DNA of 64,000 bases from Candidatus Zixiibacteriota bacterium. GTDB taxonomy: Bacteria > Zixibacteria > MSB-5A5 > GN15 > FEB-12. The position numbers were made by a program, and so were the translations under genes. Below the pieces are notes generated by a model. The model was given only the letters and a program-made list of their open reading frames with translations, was not told the origin of the DNA and made no database searches. The stretch spans positions 730,993-794,992 of the forward strand of contig JAGNLV010000001.1 of assembly GCA_017999435.1 (NCBI GenBank), in the 5' to 3' direction. Of this stretch, positions 32,707-41,687 are shown piece by piece (the first letter of the stretch is position 1; every line of letters begins with the position of its first letter).

Positions 32707-33696
32707 ATGAAAGCGACCTGGCTGCCGGCCGGCGTCCTGGCGGCAACGGCCCTGGTGTTCTGGGCATGCTCGGGGGACGACGATTCCACCAACCCCGACC
32801 AACCGACAATCCCGACCGTGACCACGTCCGCGGTCAGCGCCGTTGGGTCCACGACGGCGACCTGCGGCGGGACGGTCACCGCCGATGGCGGCGCCGAAGT
32901 GACCGCCCGCGGCGTGTGCTGGCGCACGAGCGCCGACCCGACGATTGCCGACGACACCACGTCCGACGGCATCGGGGTCGGAAGTTTCACAAGCTCTCTG
33001 ACCGGATTGAGCGGCGGAGAGAGCTATCACATGCGGGCGTATGCGACCAACCGCGCCGGCACCGGCTACGGCGAGGACGTGCCGTTCGCGACATTGGGAA
33101 CCGTCGCCGACTACGACGGCAACACCTACCAAACGGTCAAGATCTTCAACCGGTGGTGGATGGCCGAGAACCTCAAGGTCACGCATTACCGCAACGGCGA
33201 CCCCGTTTCCGACGTTACCGATCCCACCGCCTGGAATGCTCTGGCGAGCGGCGCCTGTTGCGAGTACGCCAACGACCCGGCCAATGTGGCAATCTACGGT
33301 CGGCTGTACAACTGGTTTGCGGTCGGCGACGCCCGCGGTTTGGCTCCCGCCGGGTGGCACGTGGCCACCGATTCCGAGTGGCAGGAACTGGTCGACTCGC
33401 TCGGCGGCGGTGCGGTGGCCGGCGGGAAACTGAAAGCCGCGGGCACTGCGTACTGGGCCGATCCGAACGCCGGCGCCACCAACGAGAGCGGCTTCTCCGG
33501 GCTCCCGGGCGGCTATCGCGGCGGGATGGGTGACTTCAACGGAATCCACTATGGCGCCGGGTTCTGGACCGCCACCCCGCACCAGTACTTCTCCGATCAG
33601 GCCTGGAACCGCAACCTGGGCTACAACCGCCCCGAGATGGTGCACGATTACAGCGGCAAGAAGAGCGGGAATGCCGTGCGCTGCGTGAAGGACTGA
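32707..33696 (+). CDS. FISUMP-domain lipoprotein
   Basis: 329 residues. Signal with lipobox (ATALVFWAC), then SGDDDSTNPDQPT. Residues about 35-125 form a fibronectin-type domain (CGGTVTADGGAEVTARGVCW, LSGGESYHMRAYATNRAGTG). Residues about 130-329 are the Fibrobacter succinogenes major paralogous (FISUMP) domain: YQTVKIFNRWWMAENLKVTH, YRNGDPVSDV, LYNWFAVGDARGLAPAGWHV and GNAVRCVKD. Common on secreted proteins of FCB bacteria; function not established. Ribosome site GGAGGTGATATC is near-perfect. A TTGACA at 32637 may be its -35, but the -10 is poor. Confidence 0.87.
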   Translation: MKATWLPAGVLAATALVFWACSGDDDSTNPDQPTIPTVTTSAVSAVGSTTATCGGTVTADGGAEVTARGVCWRTSADPTIADDTTSDGIGVGSFTSSLTGLSGGESYHMRAYATNRAGTGYGEDVPFATLGTVADYDGNTYQTVKIFNRWWMAENLKVTHYRNGDPVSDVTDPTAWNALASGACCEYANDPANVAIYGRLYNWFAVGDARGLAPAGWHVATDSEWQELVDSLGGGAVAGGKLKAAGTAYWADPNAGATNESGFSGLPGGYRGGMGDFNGIHYGAGFWTATPHQYFSDQAWNRNLGYNRPEMVHDYSGKKSGNAVRCVKD

Positions 33697-33759
33697 AGGG
33701 CGCGGGGCGCGGCGATTCGCTCGCGCGGCGGCTCCAGCGCGCGACCGAACAAAACAAAA

Positions 33760-33833
<74 letters not shown>

Positions 33834-33859
33834 ATTTCCACTTTGTCGGTGCGGTTCAA

Positions 33860-33888
33860 TTAGTAACGCCGCCGCCCCGGAATGTCAA
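33860..33888 (-). promoter_or_regulatory. promoter of tRNA-Arg
   Basis: Minus-strand TTGACA (33888-33883), 17 bases, TACTAA (33865-33860). Start near 33853, about 20 bases before the tRNA 5' end. Confidence 0.75.
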
Positions 33889-33949
33889 GGCTTTTTTCCC
33901 CGCCCCCGGCCGTCTCCCGGCGCGGTCTTCACCTGAATTGACGTGAGAA

Positions 33950-34046
33950 TCAGCGCCCGCGGGCGGCGCCGAGAACCGCCGCCACCACCCCCCAGATCAC
34001 CACCAGCCCCGAAAGCCACCCGAGGAGCGGCCTACTTTTTTTTTTG
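33950..34046 (-). other. A10 slippery tract and hidden C-terminal transmembrane segment of the PP2C gene
   Basis: The A10 run (34045-34036, minus strand) is followed by G and the TAG stop. If one A is lost (or two gained) by polymerase slippage, or the ribosome shifts by one forward, the frame becomes AGT AGG CCG and reads RPLLGWLSGLVVIWGVVAAV LGAARGR, stop at 33952-33950. This is a membrane helix of about 19 residues closed by basic residues, just what a membrane-anchored PP2C would have. Seen directly; its use is inference. Confidence 0.6.
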
Positions 34047-34949
34047 GCGTTTTCCGCCGGCGTGCAAGGCCTCCGCCGCCTCGCGGATTTTCGGCAGCCA
34101 CTCATCCTCGGCCGCCAGCACCTCGCGCGACTCGGCGGTCAGCGTGAACACCGGCAGTTCGGGGATATCGGTCGCTTTGGCCTCCATCACCCGCATCGCC
34201 ACCACCGTCACGTTGTCGTTGCCGCCGCGGTCATTGGCGAACTGCACGAGGGCGTCCACCATCTTCTTCAGGTCGTCGCGCAACCGGTGGGCGGCCTCGA
34301 AAATCTCATCGTCGTCGGCAAACCCGCAGAGTCCGTCGGAGCACATCAGGAGAATGTCGCCCGGTTTCACCCGGACGAGGCGGCAATCGACCTCGACCGC
34401 CTCGCGCACGCCGAGGGCGCGCGTGATGACGTTCCGCCCGACCAGCGACTCCGCTTCCTGCGCCGACAGGTTGTGGGCGGCCTGCATCTCGCTCACCCAG
34501 GAGTGGTCCGCGGTCAGAGGGACGAGGCGGCGCGCCTCGAGGCGATAGGCGCGGCTGTCGCCCACGTGGGCGATGCCCGCCAGGTCGTGCTCGAAGGCGA
34601 TCGCGACAATCGTGGTGCCCATGCCCGCCATGCTGGAGTTCGCGGCCGCCTTGCCGTAGATCTCCCGGTTGGCCAGGCGGATCGCGCGCAGGAGGAGGTT
34701 GGTTTCGTCGGGAAGCGCGCGCCCGGGGCTGAGCCGCTCGTCGCCGAGAATCTCCCGCCGGAGCTGGTTGTGCACGGTCTCGAGAGTCGTGACCGCCGAC
34801 ATCGACGCGACCTCGCCCGCCTGGTGGCCCCCCATGCCGTCGCACACAACGTACAGGTGGTTCCGGTCATCCAGATACAGGTTGTCTTCGTTCCCTTTCC
34901 GGACCAGCCCCACATCGGTTTTCCCCACCGCCTGTATCACGAGCGCCAC
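34032..34949 (-). CDS. PP2C-family protein serine/threonine phosphatase (Stp/PrpC type)
   Basis: 305 residues. All PP2C motifs are present: GLVRKGNEDNLYLDD (14-28), VVCDGMGGHQAGEVAS, GMGTTIVAIAF, IAHVGDSRAYRLEARRL, LTADHSWV, MCSDGLCGFADD and GGNDNVTVVAMRV. It removes phosphate from Ser/Thr of proteins, normally opposing a Hanks-type kinase; no kinase gene is in the window. GTG start with AGAGGA eight bases upstream. The last codons contain a run of ten A (CAA AAA AAA AAG TAG), giving the tail RQKKK. A one-base slip there would add a membrane anchor (see next entry). Confidence 0.94.
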   Translation of the reverse strand: MALVIQAVGKTDVGLVRKGNEDNLYLDDRNHLYVVCDGMGGHQAGEVASMSAVTTLETVHNQLRREILGDERLSPGRALPDETNLLLRAIRLANREIYGKAAANSSMAGMGTTIVAIAFEHDLAGIAHVGDSRAYRLEARRLVPLTADHSWVSEMQAAHNLSAQEAESLVGRNVITRALGVREAVEVDCRLVRVKPGDILLMCSDGLCGFADDDEIFEAAHRLRDDLKKMVDALVQFANDRGGNDNVTVVAMRVMEAKATDIPELPVFTLTAESREVLAAEDEWLPKIREAAEALHAGGKRQKKK

Positions 34950-35043
34950 GTCGCATTCCTCTCTCTTCGGCAGTTCTCATCCGGGCGACCGCCCGGCTGT
35001 ACGGCCGGGCCGGAAAGGTCGCACCGAGCATCTATAAAAGCAC

Positions 35044-35075
35044 AAAAAAACCCCGGTGTCAACCGGGGTTTTTTT
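35044..35075 (-). terminator. intrinsic terminator, bidirectional in form
   Basis: Eight-bp stem ACCCCGGT (35050-35057) and ACCGGGGT (35062-35069) with loop GTCA, seven A before and seven T after. It lies 25 bases beyond the stop of the sorting-domain protein gene at 35100 and ends that transcript. Confidence 0.92.
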
Positions 35076-35099
35076 CAACTGGCACTCTTGATCCCGCCC

Positions 35100-36128
35100 C
35101 TATTTCATCAGGACCATCTTCCGCGACGCCGACCCATACTCGGTCGCCACGCGGTAGAGGTACACGCCGCTGGCCAACGAGGTTCCATCGAAAGCCACCG
35201 CGTGGTCCCCAACCGGGTAGGTTCCCAGGTCGCGCTCCTCTACGAGGCGCCCCAGGGTATTGTAGACCTCCAGCCGCACCGTCGAAGCGCGGGGCAGGGT
35301 GAAGGCGATGGTCGTCGTCGGGTTGAACGGGTTCGGGTAGTTCTGGGCGAGGGCGAAGGCACCCGGGAGCAGCTCGTCGCGGTCCTCCGTGCCGACCACG
35401 TCGACATCGAGATCCACCGTCCCCGAGGCCGTGGCCGTGGTGTCGATCCGCGACCGCACCGTGTAGGTCAGGTGGTTGAGCGGCGGTTCGCCGGGGAAAT
35501 CCGCCACCACGACATCGAACCACAGGTAGGCGGTGGAATCCGGGCCGTTGTAGACCAACTCCGCCGGGTAGATGACCCCCCAGGCCGGCACTTTGGACTG
35601 CTCAACGATGATGTCGTAGAAGTCGCGGATGTTGCCGGTGTTGCGGATGCCCACTTCGAACCGGACCGTATCCCGGGGGGAGCCGACTCCCGTCAGGGGG
35701 GCGTCGACCAGCAGCAGGCCGATCGTCACCCCGGACACCGAGAGGTGCACGGTGCTGGTGTCCATGTTGTTCCAGGTGGCGTCGCCGCTGTCGATCGCCG
35801 CCGGCCGCCCGAGAATTCGGAACGTAATCGGGTCGTTTTCGCGCGCCCCCTCGTCGAGCGCCGGCGTATTCGACACGTCATCGCCGTACGCGGCGAAGTA
35901 GCCGAACAGCCCGCCGAAGCGGGTGGTGTCGCGCCCATTGTTCACCCCGTCCGGGTCAAAGGCGTCGATCACGGTCCCGACCGGCGCGGGCTGGCCGTTG
36001 ATCATCACCGTGCCTTTGAACTGGTCCGAGTAGGGCGTCGGGATGATCCCCTGCGCCCAGAGCGGGCTCGTCGGGAGCGCGGCCGCCGCCGCCACAATCA
36101 GGAGCCGCACGAATCGTCTTTTCACCAT
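35100..36128 (-). CDS. secreted protein with FlgD-like/T9SS-type C-terminal sorting domain
   Basis: 342 residues with signal peptide (RLLIVAAAAALPTSPLWAQ). Residues about 30-110 form a module (GQPAPVGTVIDAFDPDGVNN, then FGGLFGYFAAYGDD) that also occurs in the next protein. Residues about 130-240 are Ig-like. The C-terminus starts FALAQNYPNPFNPTTTIAFT and ends SGVYLYRVATEYGSASRKMV LMK, the FlgD-Ig type domain used for surface delivery in FCB bacteria. It lies 83 bases after the giant gene at 36212 and ends at a strong terminator, so both may be one operon. Ligand or partner unknown. Confidence 0.85.
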   Translation of the reverse strand: MVKRRFVRLLIVAAAAALPTSPLWAQGIIPTPYSDQFKGTVMINGQPAPVGTVIDAFDPDGVNNGRDTTRFGGLFGYFAAYGDDVSNTPALDEGARENDPITFRILGRPAAIDSGDATWNNMDTSTVHLSVSGVTIGLLLVDAPLTGVGSPRDTVRFEVGIRNTGNIRDFYDIIVEQSKVPAWGVIYPAELVYNGPDSTAYLWFDVVVADFPGEPPLNHLTYTVRSRIDTTATASGTVDLDVDVVGTEDRDELLPGAFALAQNYPNPFNPTTTIAFTLPRASTVRLEVYNTLGRLVEERDLGTYPVGDHAVAFDGTSLASGVYLYRVATEYGSASRKMVLMK

Positions 36129-36147
36129 AGCACCTTCTCTGCGCCGA

Positions 36148-36171
36148 CCGGCCGCGGATGCCCGCGGCCGG
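36148..36171 (-). other. strong GC stem-loop between two secreted-protein genes
   Basis: Ten-bp perfect stem CCGGCCGCGG (36148-36157) with 36162-36171 and a four-base loop. It lies between the giant protein gene and the following one. There is no T-run on the minus strand, so it may set the message ratio of the two genes by pausing or protecting an end rather than terminate fully. Confidence 0.45.
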
Positions 36172-36211
36172 CCGGTTTCTACTCGACATTCTGAGGAAGC
36201 AGGATCGCCGC

Positions 36212-39200
36212 CTACTTCATCAGCATCATCTTCTTCGTCTCGGTGTAGTTATCGGCACTGAGACGATAGAAGTACACACCCGAGGCCACCGGGGAGCCCG
36301 TCCGCGAACGGCCGTCCCAGGTCACCGAGGTGGTGCCGGCCGCGGCGGTGCCGTCAAACGGCGTCGCCACCAGCTCGCCCAGCACGTTGAACACCTCGAC
36401 CTTGGCCCGGGTCTCCTTGGGCAAACTGAACTCGATCGTGGTCGTCGGGTTGAACGGGTTCGGATAGTTCTGCGCCAGTGCGTAGGTCCCCGGCATCGTC
36501 GGCTCCTCGCCCGCCTTCGCCGTCAGGCCGCTCACCTCAAGATTGGTGCCGTGGCCTGTGAAGACGAAGGTCTCGGCAGTGGCCGCGCCATTGACCGTCA
36601 GCGTGAACGGCTCGCCCGTCCGGAGACCGTCAACCGCGCTCGTGTTCGGGTCGTCGGCGTATACCGGCATAAACCCGAACAAACCGTCGGCCCGCACCTG
36701 GCTGCTGCCGATCCGGTGCCCGTCGAGCGTGAACGCCTCGACCCGGGCCCCCGTCGGGACCACCGCGCCGTCAACCGTCAGCTTCTGCGCGTAGAGGTTC
36801 ATCCACTGCGTCGTCGCCGTGACACCCTCGGCCGCCTTGGGCAGGGGATGTCCGAGCGGCTGGCGCTGCTGAGCGAACACGACCGGCCCGTCCGACGGGT
36901 AGATCAGCTCGCCAGGGGCGTCGACTTTCACCCAGTACCCGAAGCACGGCGCCATCTCGTCGAGCGTGTTGAACCCGCTGTCGCTCGGCACGTAGATCAG
37001 GGCGCCGCCGTCAAACCCCAGCGCCACCATGAGATCGTCGTAGATCGACGTCAGCGCGTCGGGGGTCGGCATCGCCACGTGGGGCAGGTACGACACGAGG
37101 TTCCAGCCCGGCGTCACCGTGATCGGCGTCGACACATTCGCGCAGTTGCCCTCGATCACCATCTCGACGTCCGCGTCCACCTTGATCCAGTATCCCGAGA
37201 GGTGGTCCACATACCACAGCGTCGAGAACTGGGGCAGCGTCGGATCGTAGGTGAGGCCGCCCTGTTCGAAGCCCAGGACGAGCTGGATGTGGGGCGCGAT
37301 CGAGGCCAGGGCCGCCTCGATGTCGTCGGATTCGGTGTCGATCGACCAGCTCACGAGGTTCCAGCCAGCCGTGAGATCGCACACCTGGCGGCAGACGTCG
37401 AGGTTCAGGCAGACCATCTGGGGAACCGTCGGTGCGTTGGCCCACAGGGTGTTGCCAGTCGCCTCCGCTTCGACGCCGTTGATGAAGAACCGGATTTCGT
37501 CGCCCGGCTCGGCGCCCTGGTCGCCCTCGTTCCACTCTTCCTCGCCGTACACCGGCATGAAGCCGTACTTGCCGGCCTCCTTCACGAACCACGAGCCGCA
37601 CCGCACGCCGTCCGGATCATAGGCGTCAATCACCGATCCGATCGGCAGCGGCGACCCGAAATAGGTGTTCGCGTCGCAGTAGAAGTCGACCCAGTAGAGG
37701 GTCGGGTAGACCGGCGCGTAGGGCGTCAGCACAATCATGATGCCCGTCTCGCCCCAGTTCACGTTTTCGATGAGCCCGGGGTAGTAACCCTCTTTGTAGG
37801 CCCACAGGTCGAACTGGCCGTAGACAAGCTCAGTAGTGAATTCAAAGTAACCATCGGCCCCGGAGGTCGTCGAGGCTTCCGGGCCCATGCCGGGGAAACC
37901 CGACCACATCTCGACGGTCGCGCCGGCGATCGGGTCGCCGGCAGTGTCGACCACGTAGCCGCAGGTGAACGCCGTCGAGGTATCGATCGCCACGCCGCCG
38001 TTCTCCGGAACGGGCGGGATGAACAGGTCCGGACCGCCGCAGTTGATCCCGAAATACGTGTCCTCCGTCGGAGTCACGATCGAGATTTCGTGGAAGCCTA
38101 CAGGCGCACCCGGCGCCACGGTCAGGTAGAGGTTCGCGAAGCCGCCGAACCCGGGGCCGACCATCGGCGCAGACCCGCCGAAATCGGCCGAAATGACCGC
38201 ATGGCCGGCGAAAATATCAACCGCCTTCACCGGGAAATCGTCGAGGCGCGAGCCCTCGAACCCGACCGAGTCAAGCGTCAGGTAGGCCGGGTTCCACTCC
38301 AGGGTCGCCTGCGCGCTGAACAGATCGCACGAGTTGGTGAATTCCATCGGCACCACCACCTCGGCGCCCGGCGCCGCAGGCACGATCCCGACAAACAACG
38401 TGTCGGCTCCTTCGGGAACCGTCGTCGTGTCCACCAGCTGCAACGCCACCATGACGTAGTAGGTGCGCGGCTCGCACACGGTCGCGTCGCCCTGGAACAT
38501 GACGATGCCGTAGTAGTCGCCCGCCGGCAGGCCGGTAGCGTCATAGCTGATCGTCACATTCGCCGGGGTGCACGTCTCCGGCGGCGTCGCGCTCAGCCAG
38601 GCCGTCGTGTCGAGCACGATGAAGCACCCGGCGCCGGGCCCGGTGCTGCCTACCGTCACCACGCGGAAGCCGTAGGGCCCGTCCGCAAAGGTGATCGTGT
38701 CATGGATGAAAAGAACCGTGTCGGAGAGAATAAGGTCGACACACGGCGGCGGAGTTGTGCACTCCTCAACCGTGATCGTGAATATCACGGAGTCGGTCGC
38801 CAGCAAGGCATCCTGCACGCGCACCGTCACCGTGTAGGAACCGGCCTGCGTCGTGTCCGGATTGAACGTGAACAGCGCCCCGGAATCGAGCTGATCGAAC
38901 GCCATGTTCGCGACGAGCCCGTCCGCCGAGAACGTCAGCACCCCGCCATCAGGGTCGGTCGCGTCGAACCAGAACGACGCCGAGCCGCATTCGTCGATCG
39001 TCGTGTCTTCCGCCATCGTAATCAACACCGGCGGCCGGTTCACGTTGTTCACCGTGATCTCGACCAGTTCGGAATCGGCCAGCAGGCCGTCGCTGGCGAT
39101 GAAGCGCACGTTGTAGACACCCGCCTGCGTGAAATCCGGCGTCCAGGTGAACAGGCCGACCCCGTTCAGGCTGTCGACAAAAGTCGCGCCCGTCGGAAGG

Positions 39201-40726
39201 TCCTCGGCCGTCAGCTCCGGGAAACCGCCGTCGGGATCGCTCGCCGACACGGTGAACTGCAAAAGCGCGTTCTCGTCGATCGTCTTGCCGCCGATCGCGT
39301 TGAGCACCGGCGCCTCGTTCGCGCCGCCCGTCACCGTGATCGCGACGATTTCGTCGTCCGTCAACACGCCGTCGCTCGCCGTGAACGTCACATTGTGCAC
39401 GCCTTCCTGGCCGATCGCCGGCGTCCAGTCGAACGTCCCGGTCCCGTCGCCGTTATCGGTGAAGCTTGCGCCGGTCGGAAGATTCGTCGCCGACAGCGTC
39501 GGGATCGTGCCGTCCGGATCGGTTGCACTCACGCCAAACGATAGCAGCACCTCAACCGGCGTCGACTGCGGCCCGATGGCCGCCAGCACCGGCGCCTGGT
39601 TCACGTTGCTGACCGTGATCGCGACGATCTCGTCATCCGTCAACACGCCGTCGCTCGCCGCAAACGTCACGTTGAAGACGCCCGCCTGCGTGAAGTTCGG
39701 GGTCCAACTGAAAGTCCCCGTCCCGTTGCCGTTATCGGTGAAGCTTGCCCCGGCGGGAAGATTGGTCGCCGAGAGCGCCGGGATCGTCCCATCCGGATCG
39801 CTCGCGCTCACGGGGAAGGTGAGCAGCGCGCCCTCGTCAACCGACTTCGGCCCAATCGCATTCAGCACCGGCGCCTGATTTACATTGTTGACGGTGATCG
39901 CGACAATCTCGCTGTCTGACGCGTTCTTCGAGTCCACGGCTTTGAACTTGATGTTGTAGACGTTCGCCTGCGTGAAATTCGGAGTCCAACTGAAGGTCCC
40001 CGTCCCGTTGCCGTTGTCGGTGAAATTCGCTCCCGTCGGCAGCGGGCTCGCCGTGAGAGTGATGGCGTCGCCGTTCGGATCGGTGGCGCTGACGCCGAAC
40101 GACAGCAGCGCCCCCTCGTTGACTGACTTCGCTCCGATCGCCGCCAGCACCGGCGGGTCATTTAGCGACGGAGGTGGAATTGTGAGGGCCCCCATCCACA
40201 CCGGATAGAATTCCTCGTTCGTGTTGAACTCGACGTACGAATAGTCGGTCCCGATACCCCAGACCTGGGTCTCGAAGGTGACGTTATCAGATCCCGTCCA
40301 GCCCGTGGTGTTGAAGTAGTACGTCGCCCAGAGACGGCGAGTTGACACGTCGCCGGGCAGCGCCGAAGTGAAAGCCAAACCGCCGAAGAGGAATCGCCGG
40401 TTGCTGTTGGTCAGGGTGATATTCGACTGCTCGTAGAAGAATGTTCCGAGAGTGAAAGCGCCGGCCGTCAGTGCCGAAGCCTTGGCGCTGTCCATCTGCA
40501 CTTTCGCATTGTCCCAAACGAACCCGGTGGTCGCCCCACCGATATCTTCGTCGCTGTACACCCACAGCTCCACCTGGAAATGGCCGCTGGCGGGATCGCC
40601 AACCGCCACCAGGGCGACCGTATCCATGGTCCCGAATGGATCCTGTGGGGGCGGCGCCTGGGCCAGGACCGACCCGGCCGAGAGCCCGAGTGCCACAACA
40701 AGAGCCATGAGTAGGCGCAATTTCAT
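36212..40726 (-). CDS. giant secreted multidomain protein with Ig-like repeats and sorting domain
   Basis: 1504 residues. Signal peptide MKLRLLMALVVALGLSAGSV LA. Order: N-terminal beta domain (25-185); five Ig-like repeats of about 93 residues (191-655; PVLNAIGPKSVDEGALLTF, TDNGNGTGTFSWTPNFTQAG); a beta domain (about 660-765); a cohesin-like domain (VEFTNSCDLF-type, AEVVVPMEFTNSCDLFSAQA TLEWNP); a carboxypeptidase-regulatory-like domain (CGYVVDTAGDPIAGATVEMW); two GSVIDAYDPDG modules; two GWNLVSW/GWNLVSY repeats. The end is YALAQNYPNPFNPTTTIEFS...ETKKMMLMK, the FlgD-like sorting domain. GGGAGA is nine bases before the ATG. Looks like an adhesin or surface scaffold. Confidence 0.88.
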   Translation of the reverse strand: MKLRLLMALVVALGLSAGSVLAQAPPPQDPFGTMDTVALVAVGDPASGHFQVELWVYSDEDIGGATTGFVWDNAKVQMDSAKASALTAGAFTLGTFFYEQSNITLTNSNRRFLFGGLAFTSALPGDVSTRRLWATYYFNTTGWTGSDNVTFETQVWGIGTDYSYVEFNTNEEFYPVWMGALTIPPPSLNDPPVLAAIGAKSVNEGALLSFGVSATDPNGDAITLTASPLPTGANFTDNGNGTGTFSWTPNFTQANVYNIKFKAVDSKNASDSEIVAITVNNVNQAPVLNAIGPKSVDEGALLTFPVSASDPDGTIPALSATNLPAGASFTDNGNGTGTFSWTPNFTQAGVFNVTFAASDGVLTDDEIVAITVSNVNQAPVLAAIGPQSTPVEVLLSFGVSATDPDGTIPTLSATNLPTGASFTDNGDGTGTFDWTPAIGQEGVHNVTFTASDGVLTDDEIVAITVTGGANEAPVLNAIGGKTIDENALLQFTVSASDPDGGFPELTAEDLPTGATFVDSLNGVGLFTWTPDFTQAGVYNVRFIASDGLLADSELVEITVNNVNRPPVLITMAEDTTIDECGSASFWFDATDPDGGVLTFSADGLVANMAFDQLDSGALFTFNPDTTQAGSYTVTVRVQDALLATDSVIFTITVEECTTPPPCVDLILSDTVLFIHDTITFADGPYGFRVVTVGSTGPGAGCFIVLDTTAWLSATPPETCTPANVTISYDATGLPAGDYYGIVMFQGDATVCEPRTYYVMVALQLVDTTTVPEGADTLFVGIVPAAPGAEVVVPMEFTNSCDLFSAQATLEWNPAYLTLDSVGFEGSRLDDFPVKAVDIFAGHAVISADFGGSAPMVGPGFGGFANLYLTVAPGAPVGFHEISIVTPTEDTYFGINCGGPDLFIPPVPENGGVAIDTSTAFTCGYVVDTAGDPIAGATVEMWSGFPGMGPEASTTSGADGYFEFTTELVYGQFDLWAYKEGYYPGLIENVNWGETGIMIVLTPYAPVYPTLYWVDFYCDANTYFGSPLPIGSVIDAYDPDGVRCGSWFVKEAGKYGFMPVYGEEEWNEGDQGAEPGDEIRFFINGVEAEATGNTLWANAPTVPQMVCLNLDVCRQVCDLTAGWNLVSWSIDTESDDIEAALASIAPHIQLVLGFEQGGLTYDPTLPQFSTLWYVDHLSGYWIKVDADVEMVIEGNCANVSTPITVTPGWNLVSYLPHVAMPTPDALTSIYDDLMVALGFDGGALIYVPSDSGFNTLDEMAPCFGYWVKVDAPGELIYPSDGPVVFAQQRQPLGHPLPKAAEGVTATTQWMNLYAQKLTVDGAVVPTGARVEAFTLDGHRIGSSQVRADGLFGFMPVYADDPNTSAVDGLRTGEPFTLTVNGAATAETFVFTGHGTNLEVSGLTAKAGEEPTMPGTYALAQNYPNPFNPTTTIEFSLPKETRAKVEVFNVLGELVATPFDGTAAAGTTSVTWDGRSRTGSPVASGVYFYRLSADNYTETKKMMLMK
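38762..40156 (-). repeat. five tandem Ig-like coding repeats of about 279 bases
   Basis: Units begin at residues 191, 284, 377, 471 and 564 of the giant protein. Units 1-4 are very alike in DNA; the last is diverged (TIDECGSASFWFDATDPDGG). Such repeats commonly expand or contract by recombination. Confidence 0.85.
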
Positions 40727-41180
40727 ACTTCTGCTCTCCCTTCACTCTGAACGTCTGGTACCATAAACTTGTTGATTGTTCGCAAATTCGCGTTTTTGTT
40801 TTCTTCGTTCCATGCGGGACGTCGGCCGCGCAATCTCTCCGCCGCCATCCGCAATTCGGCAGGCCGCCTCACTCCGTCGGTATCCGGTGAGTTCTCTCTA
40901 CAACCCCGCGCAAAGCTTCGTCTGTCCTTGCGTCTGCCTCGCTGCGGATACCGTTAGCCGGCGCAGGATCATTCAGAGTCCTGCACGCAAATGGCGTTCC
41001 ACGACCGGATCTTCTGCCGGCCGCTCTGCTCCGTGGTCCGACCGACCTTCCCTTTTTGTGCAGACCTTGCGTTTCAACGCTCTAGTTGGACCAATTTGAA
41101 AACGGTGTCCGCCACAGACGACTACCCGTTCAGTCGCTATCAGACTCTACCAAATATATGGCCGCCAAGCTGATTGTCAA
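40727..41180 (-). promoter_or_regulatory. promoter and long untranslated leader of the giant protein gene
   Basis: Minus-strand TTGACA (41180-41175) and TATATT (41158-41153), 16 bases apart, are the best promoter upstream of the gene. Start near 41147 would give a leader of about 420 bases with no supported coding sequence. The leader is rich in short inverted stretches, but I could not match it to a known riboswitch class. A nearer, weaker promoter is possible. Confidence 0.5.
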
Positions 41181-41224
41181 GAGAATTGACTAAAAAGGTT
41201 CACGGCCGGCGCGCCCGAAAAATC

Positions 41225-41647
41225 TTAATAAGATCTGCGCCGCCTCCGCCACCGGTAGATCCCGAGTATCCCCAGCACCAGGAGCGCCCCGAGGACATCG
41301 ACGACAAAATCCCGCCAGTCGGAATGGCGCCCCGGCACATAGCGCTGATACATTTCATCCGCCAGTGCAAAGAAAGTTACAAAAAGTGCAGACCACAGCA
41401 GGGCCCGGCCGAGTCGCGGAGAGCGCCCCATATGGTAGAACGACCGAAACACGAGGTACGCAAACACTGCGTACTCCAGCAGATGGACGACCTTGTCAAG
41501 CGAGGGGATCGGCAAATCGGGAGGGCGAAAGTCTCTGATCGAAGAGAGGGCGATTATCCCGCCGGCGTAGAGGAGCACCGGCAGATGGTAGCGGAGGAGC
41601 CGTTCGGGAAGGCCGGGGGGCGGATCATCGTGATTCATGGAGCTCAT
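41225..41647 (-). CDS. VanZ-family membrane protein
   Basis: 140 residues with four membrane helices. The family signature is present: LPIPSLDKVVHLLEYAVFAY (DKxxHxxxY), then ALADEMYQRYVPGRHSDWRD FVVDVLGALLVLG (DExxQxxxPGR...D..D...G). VanZ-like proteins are common, mostly uncharacterised; VanZ itself gives teicoplanin resistance. The ATG at 41647 has AGGTG six bases upstream; a GTG six codons earlier is open. It follows the laccase-domain gene by 40 bases. Confidence 0.9.
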   Translation of the reverse strand: MSSMNHDDPPPGLPERLLRYHLPVLLYAGGIIALSSIRDFRPPDLPIPSLDKVVHLLEYAVFAYLVFRSFYHMGRSPRLGRALLWSALFVTFFALADEMYQRYVPGRHSDWRDFVVDVLGALLVLGILGIYRWRRRRRSY

Positions 41648-41687
41648 GGGTACACCTGCCCGCACCGGGCGTCAACAAAATTCCCGC

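Noticed and set aside
36158..39544. 1128-codon plus-strand frame opposite the giant secreted protein.
   Set aside because: Antisense shadow of a repeat-rich gene; the repeats keep the frame open. The minus-strand protein has signal peptide, known domains and sorting tail.
40727..41147. Cyclic di-GMP type I riboswitch in the leader of the giant gene (a GACGCAAGG stretch was noticed).
   Set aside because: The flanking stems and the second conserved receptor could not be found; one short match is not enough.
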